Of a stretch of DNA of 64,000 nucleotides, positions 10,111 through 21,640 are shown piece by piece. The DNA is from Triticum aestivum (Eukaryota; Streptophyta; Magnoliopsida; Poales; Poaceae), in contig NC_057796.1 in the NCBI RefSeq assembly GCF_018294505.1, forward strand, positions 189,313,597-189,377,596. Reading direction: 5' to 3'. The translations under genes and the position numbers were made by a program. The notes beneath the pieces are model-generated. The model was given only the letters and a program-made list of their open reading frames with translations. It did no database searches and was not told where the DNA came from. Numbering within the stretch: the stretch's first letter is position 1; the number at the start of each line of letters is the position of its first letter.

Positions 10111-10416
10111 AACGAGAGGAAAATAACCTTTTATACATTCCTGCATTCGTGTGACAAGCATGCCATGTTTTTTTTGCATGGGAGTCATTGGGATTTAAAT
10201 CATAATCGTGTCATTTGGCTTTGGTGTAGTACAAAAAAAATGCAGCCTTAGTCATCTGATTTTCGTAAGATGACTTAACACCTAGACGGAGGGGGTACTA
10301 CTCCGAAGTCCAGGTTTGATGGAATATTCGTCACCTCTTCTCTTATTGTACGTACTCCATTTGTATCTCACTTCCTCTAGCTTCGCACTCGCACGATATT
10401 CCTCTTCTATGAACCT

Positions 10417-10450
10417 GTGTGTGTGTGTGTTTAAGAGCATGTGTGTGTTA
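10417..10450. repeat. TG-rich microsatellite
   Basis: A tgtgtgtgtgtgtg run is followed after a few bases by tgtgtgtt and then gagagagcg. Confidence 0.6.
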
Positions 10451-10539
10451 GAGAGAGCGACACATCGATCTACTCCTACAGAGAGATGGTGTGTACTGTA
10501 CGATTTAGCCGCGAGAGTCGGTGCATCCTCTCGTTTCCG

Positions 10540-10735
10540 GGCGTCCGGTCGGAACAGCGGACAACTGCCACGCCCGCTCCTGACCAGCCTAACCCACCCA
10601 AAGCCCCTCCATCGCCCGCGTGCGCTTCTCGCCCGAAATGGTCAGGGCCGCTCCAAAGAAACGGTGCCGCATTCATGCCCGGGCAGAGCGGACGCGACCT
10701 CTCACTGACACCTGCATTGAAGGGAGAAGCGGATT
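10540..10735 (+). repeat. Dispersed GC-rich promoter-proximal repeat, copy 2
   Basis: It shares an ordered series of phrases with 4550-4680: cgcccg...cctccatcgcccgcgt, gcttctcgcccgaaatggtc and gccgcattcatg. The first copy lies just upstream of the 4842 pseudogene. No intact ORF is supported in the 10.5-kb copy. Confidence 0.45.
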
Positions 10736-11184
10736 CAAGAGTGATGGTTGCTTTGTCCGTCCAACTTACTGTTGGGTCTATGTGATTTGACGGCTCATTG
10801 GTCATTATTACTGAGGTGGTACGACTGCTGGATGTCCCACGCTTTCGACGGAAAGGAGGTACTACTAGATTACAATTTTCTCCATTCTTACAGCAGAGGA
10901 GTGCGAAAGCAGTGAAAACATGTAGGCTCAGTGATTACATGGCCCACCTCACACTATCACCATATTTTCTGGACACCATACGACACCTAACTCTTTACAT
11001 AGTACTAGTATAGTACGTACTGTAATTTCTCAGCGAGCTAAACTTGTACAATGCTATGAAGCTTCCAGCTTCTGTTTCATGTATCTTGCATCCAAGGTTG
11101 CCTGTTGCAACATTTCATCAAATACAAAGGAGCCTAACATGCATGCTATTGCATCTCAATGATTTATAGATCATAGCCAATATG
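10736..11184. other. Gene-free stretch
   Basis: No coding signal was found. The tail (about 11040-11180) may be the 3' flank of the second B3-type gene copy on the minus strand. Confidence 0.3.
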
Positions 11185-11186
11185 TA

Positions 11187-11284
11187 CTCCCTCCGTTCCA
11201 AAATAAATGTCTCAACTTTATGCAAACTTTAATACAAAGTTGTACTACTACTAGAGTTGACACTTATTTTGGAATAGAGACAAC
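11187..11284. mobile_element. Short Stowaway MITE (Thalos-like)
   Basis: The left end reads ctccctccgttccaaaataa. The inner part forms a clear hairpin (caactttatgcaaacttt against aaagttgtactactactagagttg). The right end is decayed (attttggaatagagacaa) but still flanked by TA. Length is about 98 bp. Confidence 0.75.
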
Positions 11285-11339
11285 TAAAGAAAAAAACGAT
11301 CCATGCAGTCCCTAGCCCTTGGACCGTAAACCCTAACCA

Positions 11340-11990
11340 AGCATTAATTTGCTGGCAACGTTGCAGGTTCTGAAGAAATGAAGTTTGCAACCCTTTGACC
11401 ATCGGGTCATTTTGTGCAGTTTCACAAAAATCGAGATGAGCATCCCTGTGGCAAAGAAATTGAAGAAGCGTAATTAGAATAAGATTACTGGGACTAGTTG
11501 ATGAGACATAAACTCATCACAAATACAGTACGTAGAAGCCGGTAGAGGTATGTGCGGGGCAATGAAGTAGAGAAATATCCACATGGAGTGATGTGGGTGG
11601 CTGGAGTAGTGGTGCAAGCTGGTTGTAAAGGAAGTTGTACCTGAGGGACGTCGGGACGTAGCTCAACCTAGAGGAGGGCGGCGGGAACTGCCCACGTCGC
11701 GGCAGTGACCAAGGGACGAAGGCAACCTCACTGGCTTTGTGAGAGAGAATGGCGGGGACCCCTGATCGGGACGTGCCGACAGTGGGTTTTCGCCGTCGGT
11801 GATGGCGACTGCATCTACACTAAGCATCCACCCCTTCCCCCGGCAGACGTGATCCGCCCGGATGTTAGAGATGTGGCCACAGTCGTTTTGTGTGAGAGAG
11901 TGTGAAGAGAGCAACCCCAGCAAGGAACCGTGTAGGCTCGTCCTGGCTATGTATACAGTGGAGTGGTTTCCTTTTCTCTCCATATGAACC
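11340..11990 (-). pseudogene. Partial paralogue of the B3/REM-type gene (leader exon and one downstream exon)
   Basis: The block 11640-11960 resembles 9480-9780: both share ttgtgtgagagagtgtgaaga-like sequence and a matching leader exon layout, here with a donor CTCAG then GTACAA. A downstream exon-like segment starts after the acceptor TTTGCCACAG near 11448 and reads DAHLDFCETAQNDPMVKGL, matching the DFSGTAQ-type segments of the first copy. The rest of the gene is missing. This is therefore a duplicated 5' fragment. Confidence 0.45.
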
Positions 11991-12085
11991 TATTTATATT
12001 GCGTATGTGCCACTGAAGAAAAAAAAACTTTATTCATCAATGACGCGTCACCGTTCATGCGTGGTTCCCAACCCTCCATTATTTT

Positions 12086-12353
12086 TTAGGCTGGTCATAG
12101 TGGGAAGTCACTTCTACTAGTGTCATGCATATGACACTAGTCTAAGTTACTACCTTCATAGTGAAAAGTAACATAGTATTAGTGTCATAGAGGACTTCAT
12201 TTATTAGCTTGTAGACTCATCATGTCTTGGAAACCACTATGTTACAGTAACATATTATGTTACCACTCCTCATTAACTACATGCCACATAAGCAAAATTT
12301 TCCTGGAGTGCGCTATGTTACTAGCTAAGTTACTCCCACTATGACTAGCCTAA
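12086..12353. mobile_element. MITE with TTAGGCTGGTCATAGTGGGA-type ends
   Basis: The left end ttaggctggtcatagtggga is an inverted repeat of the right end ctcccactatgactagcctaa, with one or two mismatches. Length is 268 bp. Internal phrases around gttactagctaagttac are also self-complementary. No clear longer target duplication is visible, so the superfamily is left open. Confidence 0.7.
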
Positions 12354-13243
12354 GTGAGTAACTACTACTAGACGCGTCAAATTATCACGTGGGCTACATC
12401 ATCTTACAGAAATAAGCTCCACCGTGTCATGTGTGTGTTTGGGGAAGACGCAAAAGACGCAAAGAGTGCTACTAGTACACTATGTGCGTGGGTGCGTGCA
12501 CCTCTTCTCTTCGAGCATGGTTGTTAAAAGTATAGCCCACCACTGTACTACCACGCGGTTATTATATATGGGCAAAGAGTATAGGCGGTAATAATGACTA
12601 ATAAGCCGTGAAATCACGAGGCCCACCTTTCTCTATGTTTTACCAAGGAAGCAGCCATCTTTTCACTCCTCGTTGAATATCCATCCGCTGCTACCTCCGC
12701 GAATAAATAAAAATCCGCTTCTACCTCCGTAGCATGGTTAATAATATAGCCATGTCAATCATGACATAGAAATATCATTCACTGATACAATAGGGCTGGA
12801 ACTAAGGCTGGTGAGTTTTTTTTACTTTGTCTCTTTCTCTTTTTGTCTCATTTACTCATTTTACATAGGAGCACGTGTAGAGGATGGCTATTCCTTTCGA
12901 TGGGACTTCTTCATGGGGTATAAGACTAAGCAGCTCCGAATTATGCCTGCTGCCCACCACTCTGAATCATGCCATCTATGATAGGGAGTAGTCCCATTGC
13001 ATCAATGAGGTCCACTAGGTCTAGCACGTCCTATAAGAAGACACTGTCATGCAAAACATACATCTTGTTGCCTTCTTCCTCGTACAGTACGTACGACTGG
13101 TACGTACTACTAGTACTACTACTACTCGTTCTCCTATAAACCTTGCGCTTGGCATCTCCAAAATATAACCTTGCGATTGGCTCTTCGCCTCTTCGGGAAG
13201 TCGAGCAATAATGGTACTGCAGTATATATCGTTCTGGCTATAT
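12354..13243. other. Gene-free stretch left of the gypsy element
   Basis: No coding signal. Part of it (about 12375-12520) resembles 21440-21585 on the other side of the retrotransposon: both hold acgtgtcaaattaccacgtg-like text, then gagctccac and ctcttctcttcg. Simple repeats such as tactactactact occur near 13110. Confidence 0.4.
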
Positions 13244-13248
13244 GAGAC

Positions 13249-14154
13249 CGTCGGATTTGGGGTTCCGGCGAAACCCTTAAGGTTCGAACTCTGGGGTGCA
13301 CGCGAAGTTCTTTCCCTCCTACCGATCTACTCCCTAGCTCACCAAGGTCTCGCGGATGAACTCGACGAACTCGCAACACAGAGAGACACGGGATTTATAC
13401 TGGTTCAGGCCACCATTGTGGTGTAATACCCTACTCCAGTGTGTGGTGGTGGATTGCCTCTTGGGCTGATGAAGGACGGTACAAGGGGAAGAACAGCCTC
13501 CTGAGGTTGAGGTGTTCTTGTGCTCTGTGGGCTTGTGGATGAGAACTCGATCTGTTCCCCTTAGTTCCAACTGCCTCTACTGTGGTGTCTAGCTCTACTT
13601 ATATAGGCCCTGGTCCTCTCCCCAAATATTGAGTGGGAAGGGAGCCAACAACGGCGGGTGAATTTGAAAGGGGACAGCTAGTACAAGCTATCCTGACAAA
13701 ACTGGTCTTCGCCTACTAATGGCTCTGGTGGTGACGCTGTCTTGGGCCCTACGGTGACCTCCGTCTTGCCGTCCTGCTGGCCTTGGTCTTCTTGCACCGA
13801 TATGGAAACCTTTGCCTGATGCCTCGGTACTCTGCGCCTGTGCTTGCTTCCTTAGCACCAAAGAGGAAACAAGGACGCTGCACGCGCTAGCACCCGCCTG
13901 GTGCCAAGCGTCATGGCTCACGTCACGAGAGCCTCGTGAGGTTTGCCCCGCCTTGATATCGCCGCTCCTCATGAGCCTGCCTGGCTAGGACGCTCCTGAG
14001 GAGGTCTTGCATTGTCCGCCCCGCGAGGCTTGGCCCCTCGCGAGGGTCTTGATTGCCTTGTCGATGAAGATGGGCCGTACAGGCCCGCTAGCATAGCCAC
14101 GCCGTGGGCTGCAGGCAGGCAAGTCTGGGGACCCCCGTTCTCAGAATGCCGACA
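13249..14154 (-). repeat. 3' LTR of the 13249-20875 element
   Basis: About 906 bp, closely matching 19960-20875 throughout. The plus-strand start is cgtcgga instead of tgccgga, and the end is gccgaca. A minus-strand TATA box (plus cttatatagg, about 13599-13608) is present. Confidence 0.9.
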
Positions 14155-14170
14155 GTAGCCCCCGGGCCCA
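14155..14170 (-). other. Polypurine tract of the 13249-20875 element
   Basis: The plus-strand bases gtagcccccgggccca directly abut the LTR, so on the element strand a purine-rich run precedes TGTCGGC. This fits the plus-strand primer site of a gypsy element. Confidence 0.6.
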
Positions 14171-14798
14171 AGGTGTGCTCGGGCTTGGCTTCGCGGCGCA
14201 GCCAAGGGTCAAGTACGAAGCGCGTGACATCCGGAGTCCTGCCTAGCCTACTACAGCCCGGTTCACTGGAGTCCTATTAGCCCAGTGCTACAGCCCGGAT
14301 TCGCACGCTGCTGACCGACATGCTCGATGTTGATTCATGTATGGCTGTCCCCGTAAGCTAGTGCCACTTTGGGTTCACGACTAGTCATGTTGGCCCGGAT
14401 TCTCTGTCATATGGATGCTAGCGACACTATCATATATGTGAGCCAAAAGGCGCAAAGGGTCCTGGGCCATGGTAAGGAGACACCCATGGGAATACCGTGC
14501 GTGAGGCCGCAAAGTGATATGAGGTGTTACCGGCTAGATCGATGTGACTTGGAATCGGGGTCCTGACAGCTTTGCTGCGGGCCCCCAAAGCCCGCGGCCT
14601 TAGTCGACGCGTGGCGGTTGATTGGACGTGGGCGTCTCCACTTCCCCACGATGCCTTAGTATCCGCCTGGCTACGCGGCCCCCGTGACCTACACAATTAT
14701 TCCTCCGTTGTCTGCGCCTTGCTTCCCCAATTTCTCTGCTTCCTCGAGACTTTGTTTCTCTTCTCCAATCTGACCTGCCCTCTGCCCGCTTCGCTGTC

Positions 14799-17700
14799 AT
14801 GGTACCGAAACAAGCAGACAAGGGGAAGAAGCCCCTGTCTCCGCCAAGCGCGCCTCCGGCCGTTGAGCCGGTGCTGGGCCGATCCCGGCTGCTCAACGAC
14901 GAGGCCATGGACAAGGTGCATCCAATGCTTGCTTCCAGCTTCAACGAGTGGGGAGAGACGGTGGCTTGGCCCGCGTCTCGTACTCGCATGGCTCGGGCAG
15001 CCACTGAAGTCCCAATCTTCATAGATGCCCTCTGGGCCGGCCTGATTCCTCCCTTCTCCGCCTTCTTTAATGCGGTGCTCGAGCATTATCAGATCCACAT
15101 GCTGCATCTTGACCCTCAATCGGTGACCCTTCTTGTTGTCTTCGTCTTTGTGTGCGAAGCCATGGTGGGTATCGCTCCTTCGGTGGCCCTCCTCTACCAT
15201 TTCTTCTCACTACATCTGACTGACCCTCGTCAGAGCTCGGGGTGCGTGAGCTTCCAGGCCGTGGCCGCAACGGCGGGCGCGGGGATTGACTTTGAGCTTC
15301 CTCCATCCACGAACGAGTTCCGGACACGATGGGCGTTTGTCGATGCCGGTGTGCTCAGCCCTCTGCTCCATGCCCCGACGGGGCCTGCTGTTCCAAACTC
15401 CGGTTGGGGCCATAAGAAGCTCACGAGCCCCCCCTCGCCCCCGTCTGGGCCAGGCTGAGGAGGTTGAAGGACTGCGGTGTGACTGCGGCTATGGTGGTGA
15501 AGGAGTTCGTCAAGCGCCGAGTCGCTCCGCTTCAGCGCCATTCCCGCCCAATGTGGGCCTTGCTCAGCAGTTAGGACCACATGAGCTTTCAAGAGGAAGG
15601 GCTTCCTCTTAAGACGCGGGAGACAGTGCTTATGGTCCTGACGGGAACCCCTCTGCCGGACGACATGCCCAGGAAGAGCTGTTTGCTGTACCGTTGCAAG
15701 AACAAGGATGAGTTTTCCGCGAGCATGCCCTCCTTTGATGAGTGGGGCCTGCGTCCGATCGGCCTGGTGGGCCCCGCGAGAACCCTGTCGACGTGGTCCC
15801 GTTCCTCGTCACCGGTGAGGGTGCAGGAGGGCGAGCTCCGACGGTGGCCGACGGCCCCAGCGCTGAAGAGCACATGTCGCGCGGAGAACCGGGAGCGTCG
15901 TCCTCGGGAGCTCGCGATCCCTCCCCTGGGGTGTCGGTCACTGAGGCGACGCAACATGCAGTTCCCGAGGTCAAAGCCCCTGAAGCCTCGGGAGGTCGTA
16001 GCGAGACGGCGCCCGACAGTTCGCCGCAGCCAGGCACCCCTGAAGTTGTCTCTCCAAGCTCTTCTTCGGCACCGCCTCGCACCGGCCGTCACATCCAGCG
16101 CTTCGGTCGGCGTTGCATGGACTTCGAGGAGCTGCGCAAGAGGAAAGGATCTCCAAGCGGCAACAGCATCTTCGGGCCGTTGAAGCGGCGAAAGTACTTT
16201 GCTATCGACGAGTAAGTACTGCACCTTGTGATTTCTTGATTGCTACTTTCCTTCCTGACGCTAGCTCTTTAGGACCCCTTCTGCCAGGGCCATCGGGCCC
16301 CTCGTGAAGCAATCCTCGCCTTCCTCGGCACCCCCGCTGGCCTTGTGCACCCCGAGCCTGTACGCTGTGCCCGGAACTGGGTGGGCAAAGGGGGTGCACT
16401 CGCCTTCATGGGGCCCTGAATCTGTGGCTTCGCTGCCCTTCCTGCACGGTCTGGCTTGGAGCCTGGCGGGCGTTCCCCGATCTCCTCCTCTGGTTATGGA
16501 CAGCAACTAGTTGACTTCGTCCTTCGGCTCCTCCTCAAGCAGCGGGCCGCATCCGGCCGGAAATTCTCGCGAGGTCGGGCCGATGTCTGGTGCGACACCA
16601 GCCCCCAGCCCCCTGCCGAGAGGCGGTGCGCCACTTGACGTCCCGCCTGCAGCCCCGGAGGTGGAGGACGAGGTGGGCCGTGCTTTCGAGTCTGAGCGCG
16701 GGCGAAGCGTCGTTCGCCATGAGCTCTTCCGAGAGGCGATGGGCGCGATGAGCCGACTCGGCGAAGAACTTGCGGGCGTCGACTCGCGCCTTGAGGCTGA
16801 GGGTCTGCGGCTGGTGGAGGAACGGCGTAAGCTGAGGGTGGCCATCAACCTTGGCCGCTATCAGTGTGGTCTTGACAATGCGAAGGCTGAGGAGTCCCTC
16901 AAGGTTTCCCGCGAAGCTTGCTCTCGAGCTTTGGAGGAGGCTCGCGAGGCCGACCGCCATCGCGAGGCTGCGGAGAAACATGCGTGGGAGCTCCAGCCTG
17001 GAGTGCGTCCCTCAAGCAGCAGGTGGATGCACGCAGAGCCGCCCTTGCGTCACTGAGGGGGACGCCCGCTGAGGAAGAAGAGGTCCGGAGGCGTGAGGAA
17101 GCGCTGGCTCTGGAAGCCGTGGAGCGCAGTCTTGAGCTCGAGCAACTGGAGACGAGGGAGCGTCAAGTTGCTCAGGCGGAAGATGCCGTCGGGGCTCGTG
17201 AGGCCAGGGTCCAAGAGGAAGTCGACCTCCGGGTGGCCGAGGTTCGCGCAGACCTGGAGGGTAGGTCTGACTTGAAGTTGAAGCTCACAGGAACGCAGGA
17301 TGCGGGCAGGGCCGCTGCCCTCAGGCCCAGGTTGGACGAGGCGGAGAGGTGTGGGGAGGCCACGGCTGTCGCCCTGGTCAAGGTGTAGGCGGACTTGGCC
17401 TCCGCCCGCGCTGAGCCGCTTTCTCTCCGAAAACGGGTTGATGATGCCAAGGCCGTCGCGCGGCAAAACAGGGAGGAAGTGCTCCAACGGCGGACGTTCG
17501 AGTGCGAGCACGCCCCCATGCTTTAGGATCTCCGGAACATGGCTAATACCGCCCTGGGCTACATCTGCGACGAGAATGCACCGCCTCCTCACTCAAATGA
17601 CTACGCCACCCACCTGACCTTCTACACCGATGTGGTGACGTGCCTAGAAGCCCGGTCTGCCAGGACTCGCCGGCTCGTGGAGGAGAGAAGCCGGGGTCTG

Positions 17701-18021
17701 CTCGGGCGCGCGTTCTCTCACGTCTTTAGCCACCTCAGGAACACCTTTCCTGACTTCGACTTCGACGCCGCCATTGCCCCCGTGCCGCAGGCCGTCCGGG
17801 GTGACCTGGCGCGGTGGGTGGAGGACAACATGGATGCGTTGGTAAGAGCCTTTACTTTTGAGGACAACGCGGTGGTAGTTGCCGCCGACGGAGGCGACGT
17901 GGTCGACAATGGGGATGCCGGCGCTGGTGATGGCGGCGGCGGCGCCAACGACGACGTCAGCGACGCGAGCGGCGCGTCCGAAGATAACGCGGAGGACGCG
18001 GCCGGCGACATATCTGGGTAA
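14799..18021 (+). pseudogene. Antisense multi-exon gene, putative gypsy-type transposon protein with coiled coil
   Basis: Starts at ATG 14799 about 645 bp inside the 3' LTR and runs opposite to the element. The first exon encodes a globular part (LWAGLIPPFSAFFNAVLEH, VFVCEAMVGIAPSVALLYHF) resembling the plant family known as putative gypsy type transposon (Transposase_28). Frameshifts near 15428 and 15775 and a TAG near 15568 break it. The Ser/Pro-rich linker ends in a basic stretch (GPLKRRKYFAI), then a donor GTAAGT (16212) and acceptor at 16272. The next exon is a long Ala/Glu/Arg-rich coiled coil with further stops (near 17386 and 17524), then a conserved C-terminus from about 17539 (HLTFYTDVVTCLEARSART) and an acidic tail ending at 18021. 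Function is unknown. Confidence 0.6.
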
Positions 18022-18891
18022 TTCCTCGTCCCTTTACTGCTTCACCCTTTATGCAAAAACTTGGGCGTGGCCCCTAAAGATTGTGAGAGCATTTTGGGAG
18101 GGGGAGCCCCTCATGTAAATGAATCATGATTTCTATCTCTCTGCGCTGAATCAAGGGTGTGTTTTGGCCTGCCATGTGTGTGATGGCAAGTACTGCCGCT
18201 GCAGTTTACCTTAGCTGGGGCAAACCCTCAATCGTATTGTGAGGTCGAGAGTCGCCACGGGGCTCCTGGAGGGTCTGCTGACCTACCCGAGAGTGCCTCG
18301 TGAGGTTCCTGTGCTAATCAGCGCGCGCGGCGCGCGCGGCCCGCGAGGGGGAGGCAGCGAGCGTGAGCTCGAGAACAAGGCAAGTACCAGATGGCAAGAA
18401 ATCTCTTTGAACGAGAAAATGCACCCCCCGCACGCATCGACAAAAGCTTAACATCAACTTAAATCCAAATCCAGAAAGCAAGGTCACGGAAGAAAAGATC
18501 CAAAGCAAATGGCCGCGTCTGGCGCCTAGTCTAGTCTTCAGGTCTTCAAGTCTTCTCACCAGCACAGAGCTAAGTGCTGCCACTAGGCGTGGGAGGGAGC
18601 CCCAGGGCCTGAGGCCGGCACCCCTGAGACCCCGGGGCGTGTACAGCCCCACTCATTATTACGTGAGAGTGTCACGGGCGGCGAGCTTCACACGCACTGG
18701 GCCATCTTCACAGGAACCGGACTGGCTTCATATCGCCAGACGAGGGCCCCGCCTTGCACCTCCCTCGACTACCTTTGAGCCGACCGGCAACCTGGACGAC
18801 ACAAAGGGGGAAAGGGGACGCCAGCGGTGCCCCCGGCGACCACGGGTCCTCTGCCGGGGGAAGGCTCGCCGGCACCTCCCCGGCAGAGGGC
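18022..18891. other. Non-coding gap between the converging genes
   Basis: About 870 bp without a supported gene. In a complete gypsy element the rest of gag and pol would lie here. It includes a GC palindrome (gcgcgcgcggcgcgcgcgg near 18320). Confidence 0.4.
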
Positions 18892-19896
18892 CTACCTCCG
18901 GGCGTTGCCTAGCTTCGCGTGACGTGGGGATGGGCCTTGCTCCTGGATCCCTCCTCGCGGCCCCCAGCGTGATCCCCCCGGCGGAAGGGATGCTGCTGCG
19001 CCGGGGTCGGCGACTGATGCCGTGACCTGATTCACTTGCAGCCCATGGTTAGCGTAAGCCTGCTCCTGAGAAGTTAGAGGTACCCTGTAGTCGTTGTCGC
19101 CAGCGCGATCGTTGCGGTTCTCCGTTGGTTCTTGCAAGGCTTCAACTTCCAGCGCCCCTTCTTCCCAATCTTCCCCGAGGAACGAGCCCGGGTCGTCCTC
19201 CGGTGCGTACCCCTGGTCCATCATGCGGGGCGCGTAGGCTTCCGGGGCTGTCACCCCGAACACCTCGCCGTAGTGCCCCACACTCCATGTTGCCCCGCCA
19301 TGCGCGGCGTCCTGAGGATGGTAGCACGGCATCCCACTAGAACCATGAGAGGCGACGCTTGTACTCATGCTCATTGCGGGTGGCATGGGGGCGGCGGAGC
19401 CCCCGGTGCCGCCGGCCGTGCTGGTGTCGACGAAGCCCCCAGGCGCACCCGATGGCGCGTGGTTGCGGCGAGGCCCGCCGTGAGACCCCGGCATGGCTTG
19501 AGAAGGAAGCTGATAGCAGAAGGGCGGCACTCCTGATGCCGCCGCATCTAGCAGCTCGGCAACGCGCTCCAGCAGTGCATCCCGGCCGCTCTCCATCAGC
19601 CGGCACCGCAGCAGCTCTCGCGCCACCGTGAGTGCTGCCCGCATGTTTGCCTGCTCCCGCCATGAATGCGGCGCTGTTGCTGCAGCGTGGCTTGCTGCCC
19701 TTCCAGCGGCTCGTACTTGTCGTGGTGTGAGGGTGGACGACGCCTGGCCGCGCCGCCCGCGCCCCGCAGCATTGGACGGTGCTCGCGGCGCCTGGGGCGC
19801 GGGGTCGAGGTCTTCATGGGCAGGTGTCACCACTCGGGCCGGCCAAGCTGCCCAGCGGTCGGAATCAGCCCTTGGGTTGCCGGACATTGTGGCCAT
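18892..19896 (-). CDS. Gag-like ORF (N-terminal part) of the gypsy element
   Basis: An open frame begins just inside the primer-binding site. I choose the Met at 19896 (MATMSGNPRADSDRW) because it follows the leader; the frame stays open to 19938. The protein is Ala/Arg-rich at the start, has a helical stretch (MRAALTVARELLRCRLM, LLERVAELLDAAASG), then a Gly/Pro/Ser-rich part and an acidic part (DPGSFLGEDWEEGALEVEAL), ending at 18892. It lacks the retrotransposon gag core and zinc knuckle, so it is a truncated or specialised gag. About 334 residues. It lies convergent with the antisense gene. Confidence 0.5.
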   Translation of the reverse strand: MATMSGNPRADSDRWAAWPARVVTPAHEDLDPAPQAPRAPSNAAGRGRRGQASSTLTPRQVRAAGRAASHAAATAPHSWREQANMRAALTVARELLRCRLMESGRDALLERVAELLDAAASGVPPFCYQLPSQAMPGSHGGPRRNHAPSGAPGGFVDTSTAGGTGGSAAPMPPAMSMSTSVASHGSSGMPCYHPQDAAHGGATWSVGHYGEVFGVTAPEAYAPRMMDQGYAPEDDPGSFLGEDWEEGALEVEALQEPTENRNDRAGDNDYRVPLTSQEQAYANHGLQVNQVTASVADPGAAASLPPGGSRWGPRGGIQEQGPSPRHAKLGNARR

Positions 19897-19946
19897 GGAG
19901 CGTTGGCAAGTCGATCGGCGGAGAAGAAGCTCCGGCACACCCCTAC

Positions 19947-19959
19947 CTGGCGCGCCAAA
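19947..19959 (-). other. Primer-binding site of the 13249-20875 element
   Basis: On the minus strand TTTGGCGCGCCAG directly follows the LTR end. A TGGCGCGCCAG core is common at this place in gypsy elements of grasses. Confidence 0.6.
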
Positions 19960-20875
19960 TGCCGGATGTGGGGTTCCGGCGAAACCCTTAAGGTTCGAAC
20001 TCTGGGTGCGCGCGAAGTTCTTTCCCTCCTACCGATCTACTCCCTAGCTCACCAAGATCTGGCAGACGAACTAGGCGAACTCGCAACACAGAGAGACACG
20101 GGATTTATACTGGTTCAGGCCACCATTGTGGTGTAATACCCTACTCCAGTGTGTGGTGGTGGATTGCCTCTTGGGCTGATGAAGCATAGTACAAGGGGAA
20201 GAACAGCCTCCTGAGGTTGAGGTGTTCTTGTTCTCTGTGGGCTCGTGGATGAGAACTCGATATGTTCCCCTTAGTTCCACCTGCCTCTACTGTGGTGGCT
20301 AGCTCTACTTATATAGGCCCTAGTCCTCTCCCCAAATATTGAGCGGGAAGGGAGCCAACAACGGCGGGCGAATTTGAAAGGGGACAACTAGTACAAGCTA
20401 TCCTGACAAAAGTGGTCTTCTCCTGCTAAAGGCTCTGGTGGTGACGCCGTCTTGGGCCCTACGGTGACCTCCGTCTTGCTGTCCTGCTGGCCTTGGTCTT
20501 GTTGCACCGATATGGAAACCTTTTCCTGATGCCTCGGTACTCCCCGCCTGTGTTTGCTTCCTTAGCACCAAAGAGGAAACAAGGGCGCTGCACGCGCTGG
20601 CGCCCGCCCGGCGCCCGCCTGGTGCCGAGCGTCATGGCTCACGTAACGAGAGCCTCATGAGGTTTGCCCCGCCTTGATATCTCCGCTCCTCGTGAGCCTG
20701 CCTGGCTAGGCCGCTCCTGAGGAGGTCTTGCGTTGTCCGCCCCACGAGGCTTGGCCCCTCGCGAGGGTCTTGATTGCCTTGTCGATGGAGATGGGCCGTA
20801 CAGGCCCGCTAGCATAGCCATGCCGTGGGCCGCAGGCAGGCAAGTCTGGGGACCCCCGTTCCCAGAACGCCGACA
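19960..20875 (-). repeat. 5' LTR of the 13249-20875 element
   Basis: 916 bp, starting tgccgga and ending gccgaca on the plus strand. It pairs with 13249-14154, with scattered substitutions and a short local duplication (gcgcccgcccggcgcccgc near 20600). A TATA box on the minus strand lies at about 20309-20317. Confidence 0.9.
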
Positions 20876-20939
20876 GAGACCGAATGAATTGCTGCACCTC
20901 CACCACATGGGCAAGGGTCGAGGGGCAAGGGAGCGTGCG

Positions 20940-21133
20940 TACTATTATGTTCGTTTCAATATGGACTACATACAGAGCAAAATGAGTGAATCTACACTCT
21001 AAAATACGTTTATATACATCAGTGTTTGGAGTATGTACTAGTAGTTCATATTGAAATCTACTAAAGGACATATATTCCAAACAATATGATAATCTCTCTA
21101 ACCAAGGTAGGGACGAGGAGTAAACGGAGGGAG
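20940..21133. mobile_element. Degenerate Stowaway-type MITE
   Basis: The core phrases atggactacatacagagcaa and gagtgaatctacactcta are hallmarks of a common Triticeae Stowaway family. The right end is aacggagggag followed by TA (21134-21135). The left end is decayed, so its boundary is approximate. Confidence 0.65.
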
Positions 21134-21147
21134 TAGTAAAATTTTCT

Positions 21148-21300
21148 CCTCGTCCTGCGAGCCACCGTGCGCGTGGGCGAGGGAGCGGGCGTCAGGCGTA
21201 GTAATCAAGCTTCACCTCGTCCTGCGAGCCACCGCGCCCGTGGGCGGCGGAGATGGCATACTAAGCAAGGTTCTCCTCATTTTGCGAGTTGACGGGACAC
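21148..21300. repeat. 60-67-bp imperfect tandem duplication
   Basis: The phrase cctcgtcctgcgagccaccg occurs at 21148 and 21215, and a weaker third copy cctcattttgcgag at 21275. It lies directly beside the MITE. Confidence 0.6.
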
Positions 21301-21640
21301 ATCAAACGAATACATACGGAGCATCTCGAGTGTATAGAGCCTTGCCTCTAAGGTAGGCCCCACATGGTTTGCCTCTTTTTTAACATAACGCGTCTAGTCG
21401 CAATTTTTTTGTTCACCTGTGGTAGACGATCCTCCATCAAGTGGACAACCAGTACACGTGTCAAATTACCACGTGGGTTGCCTTTTCGTACAGAGATGAG
21501 CTCCACGGTGTACCCGCGCAGGTGTGGTTGGGAAAGAGACGGGAGTACGTGCGCCGTGCATGCACCACTTCTCTTCGTGCACATCCCCCACCTACGTGGG
21601 TGTGTGTGAGAGAGGTACAAACCTAGACAGATGGCATGTG
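21301..21640. other. Gene-free stretch with a diverged copy of 12375-12520
   Basis: No coding signal. The block 21440-21585 shares an ordered set of phrases with 12375-12520 (see that entry). Confidence 0.4.

Larger units (their letters stand above)
13249..20875 (-). mobile_element. Complete non-autonomous gypsy-type LTR retrotransposon with an antisense gene
   Basis: Two LTRs (13249-14154 and 19960-20875) flank the body, and an exact 5-bp target duplication GAGAC lies at 13244-13248 and 20876-20880. In element orientation (minus strand) a primer-binding-like site TTTGGCGCGCCAG lies next to the right LTR and a polypurine tract (gtagcccccgggccc on plus) next to the left LTR. The body holds a gag-like ORF near the 5' LTR and a gene on the opposite strand near the 3' LTR. 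Protease, RT, RNase H and integrase are absent, so mobility would need enzymes from elsewhere. The left terminus has mutated from TG to CG. Confidence 0.9.

Noticed and set aside
18892..19938. Independent host gene instead of gag
   Set aside because: It starts directly after the primer-binding site in the element orientation, where gag is expected.
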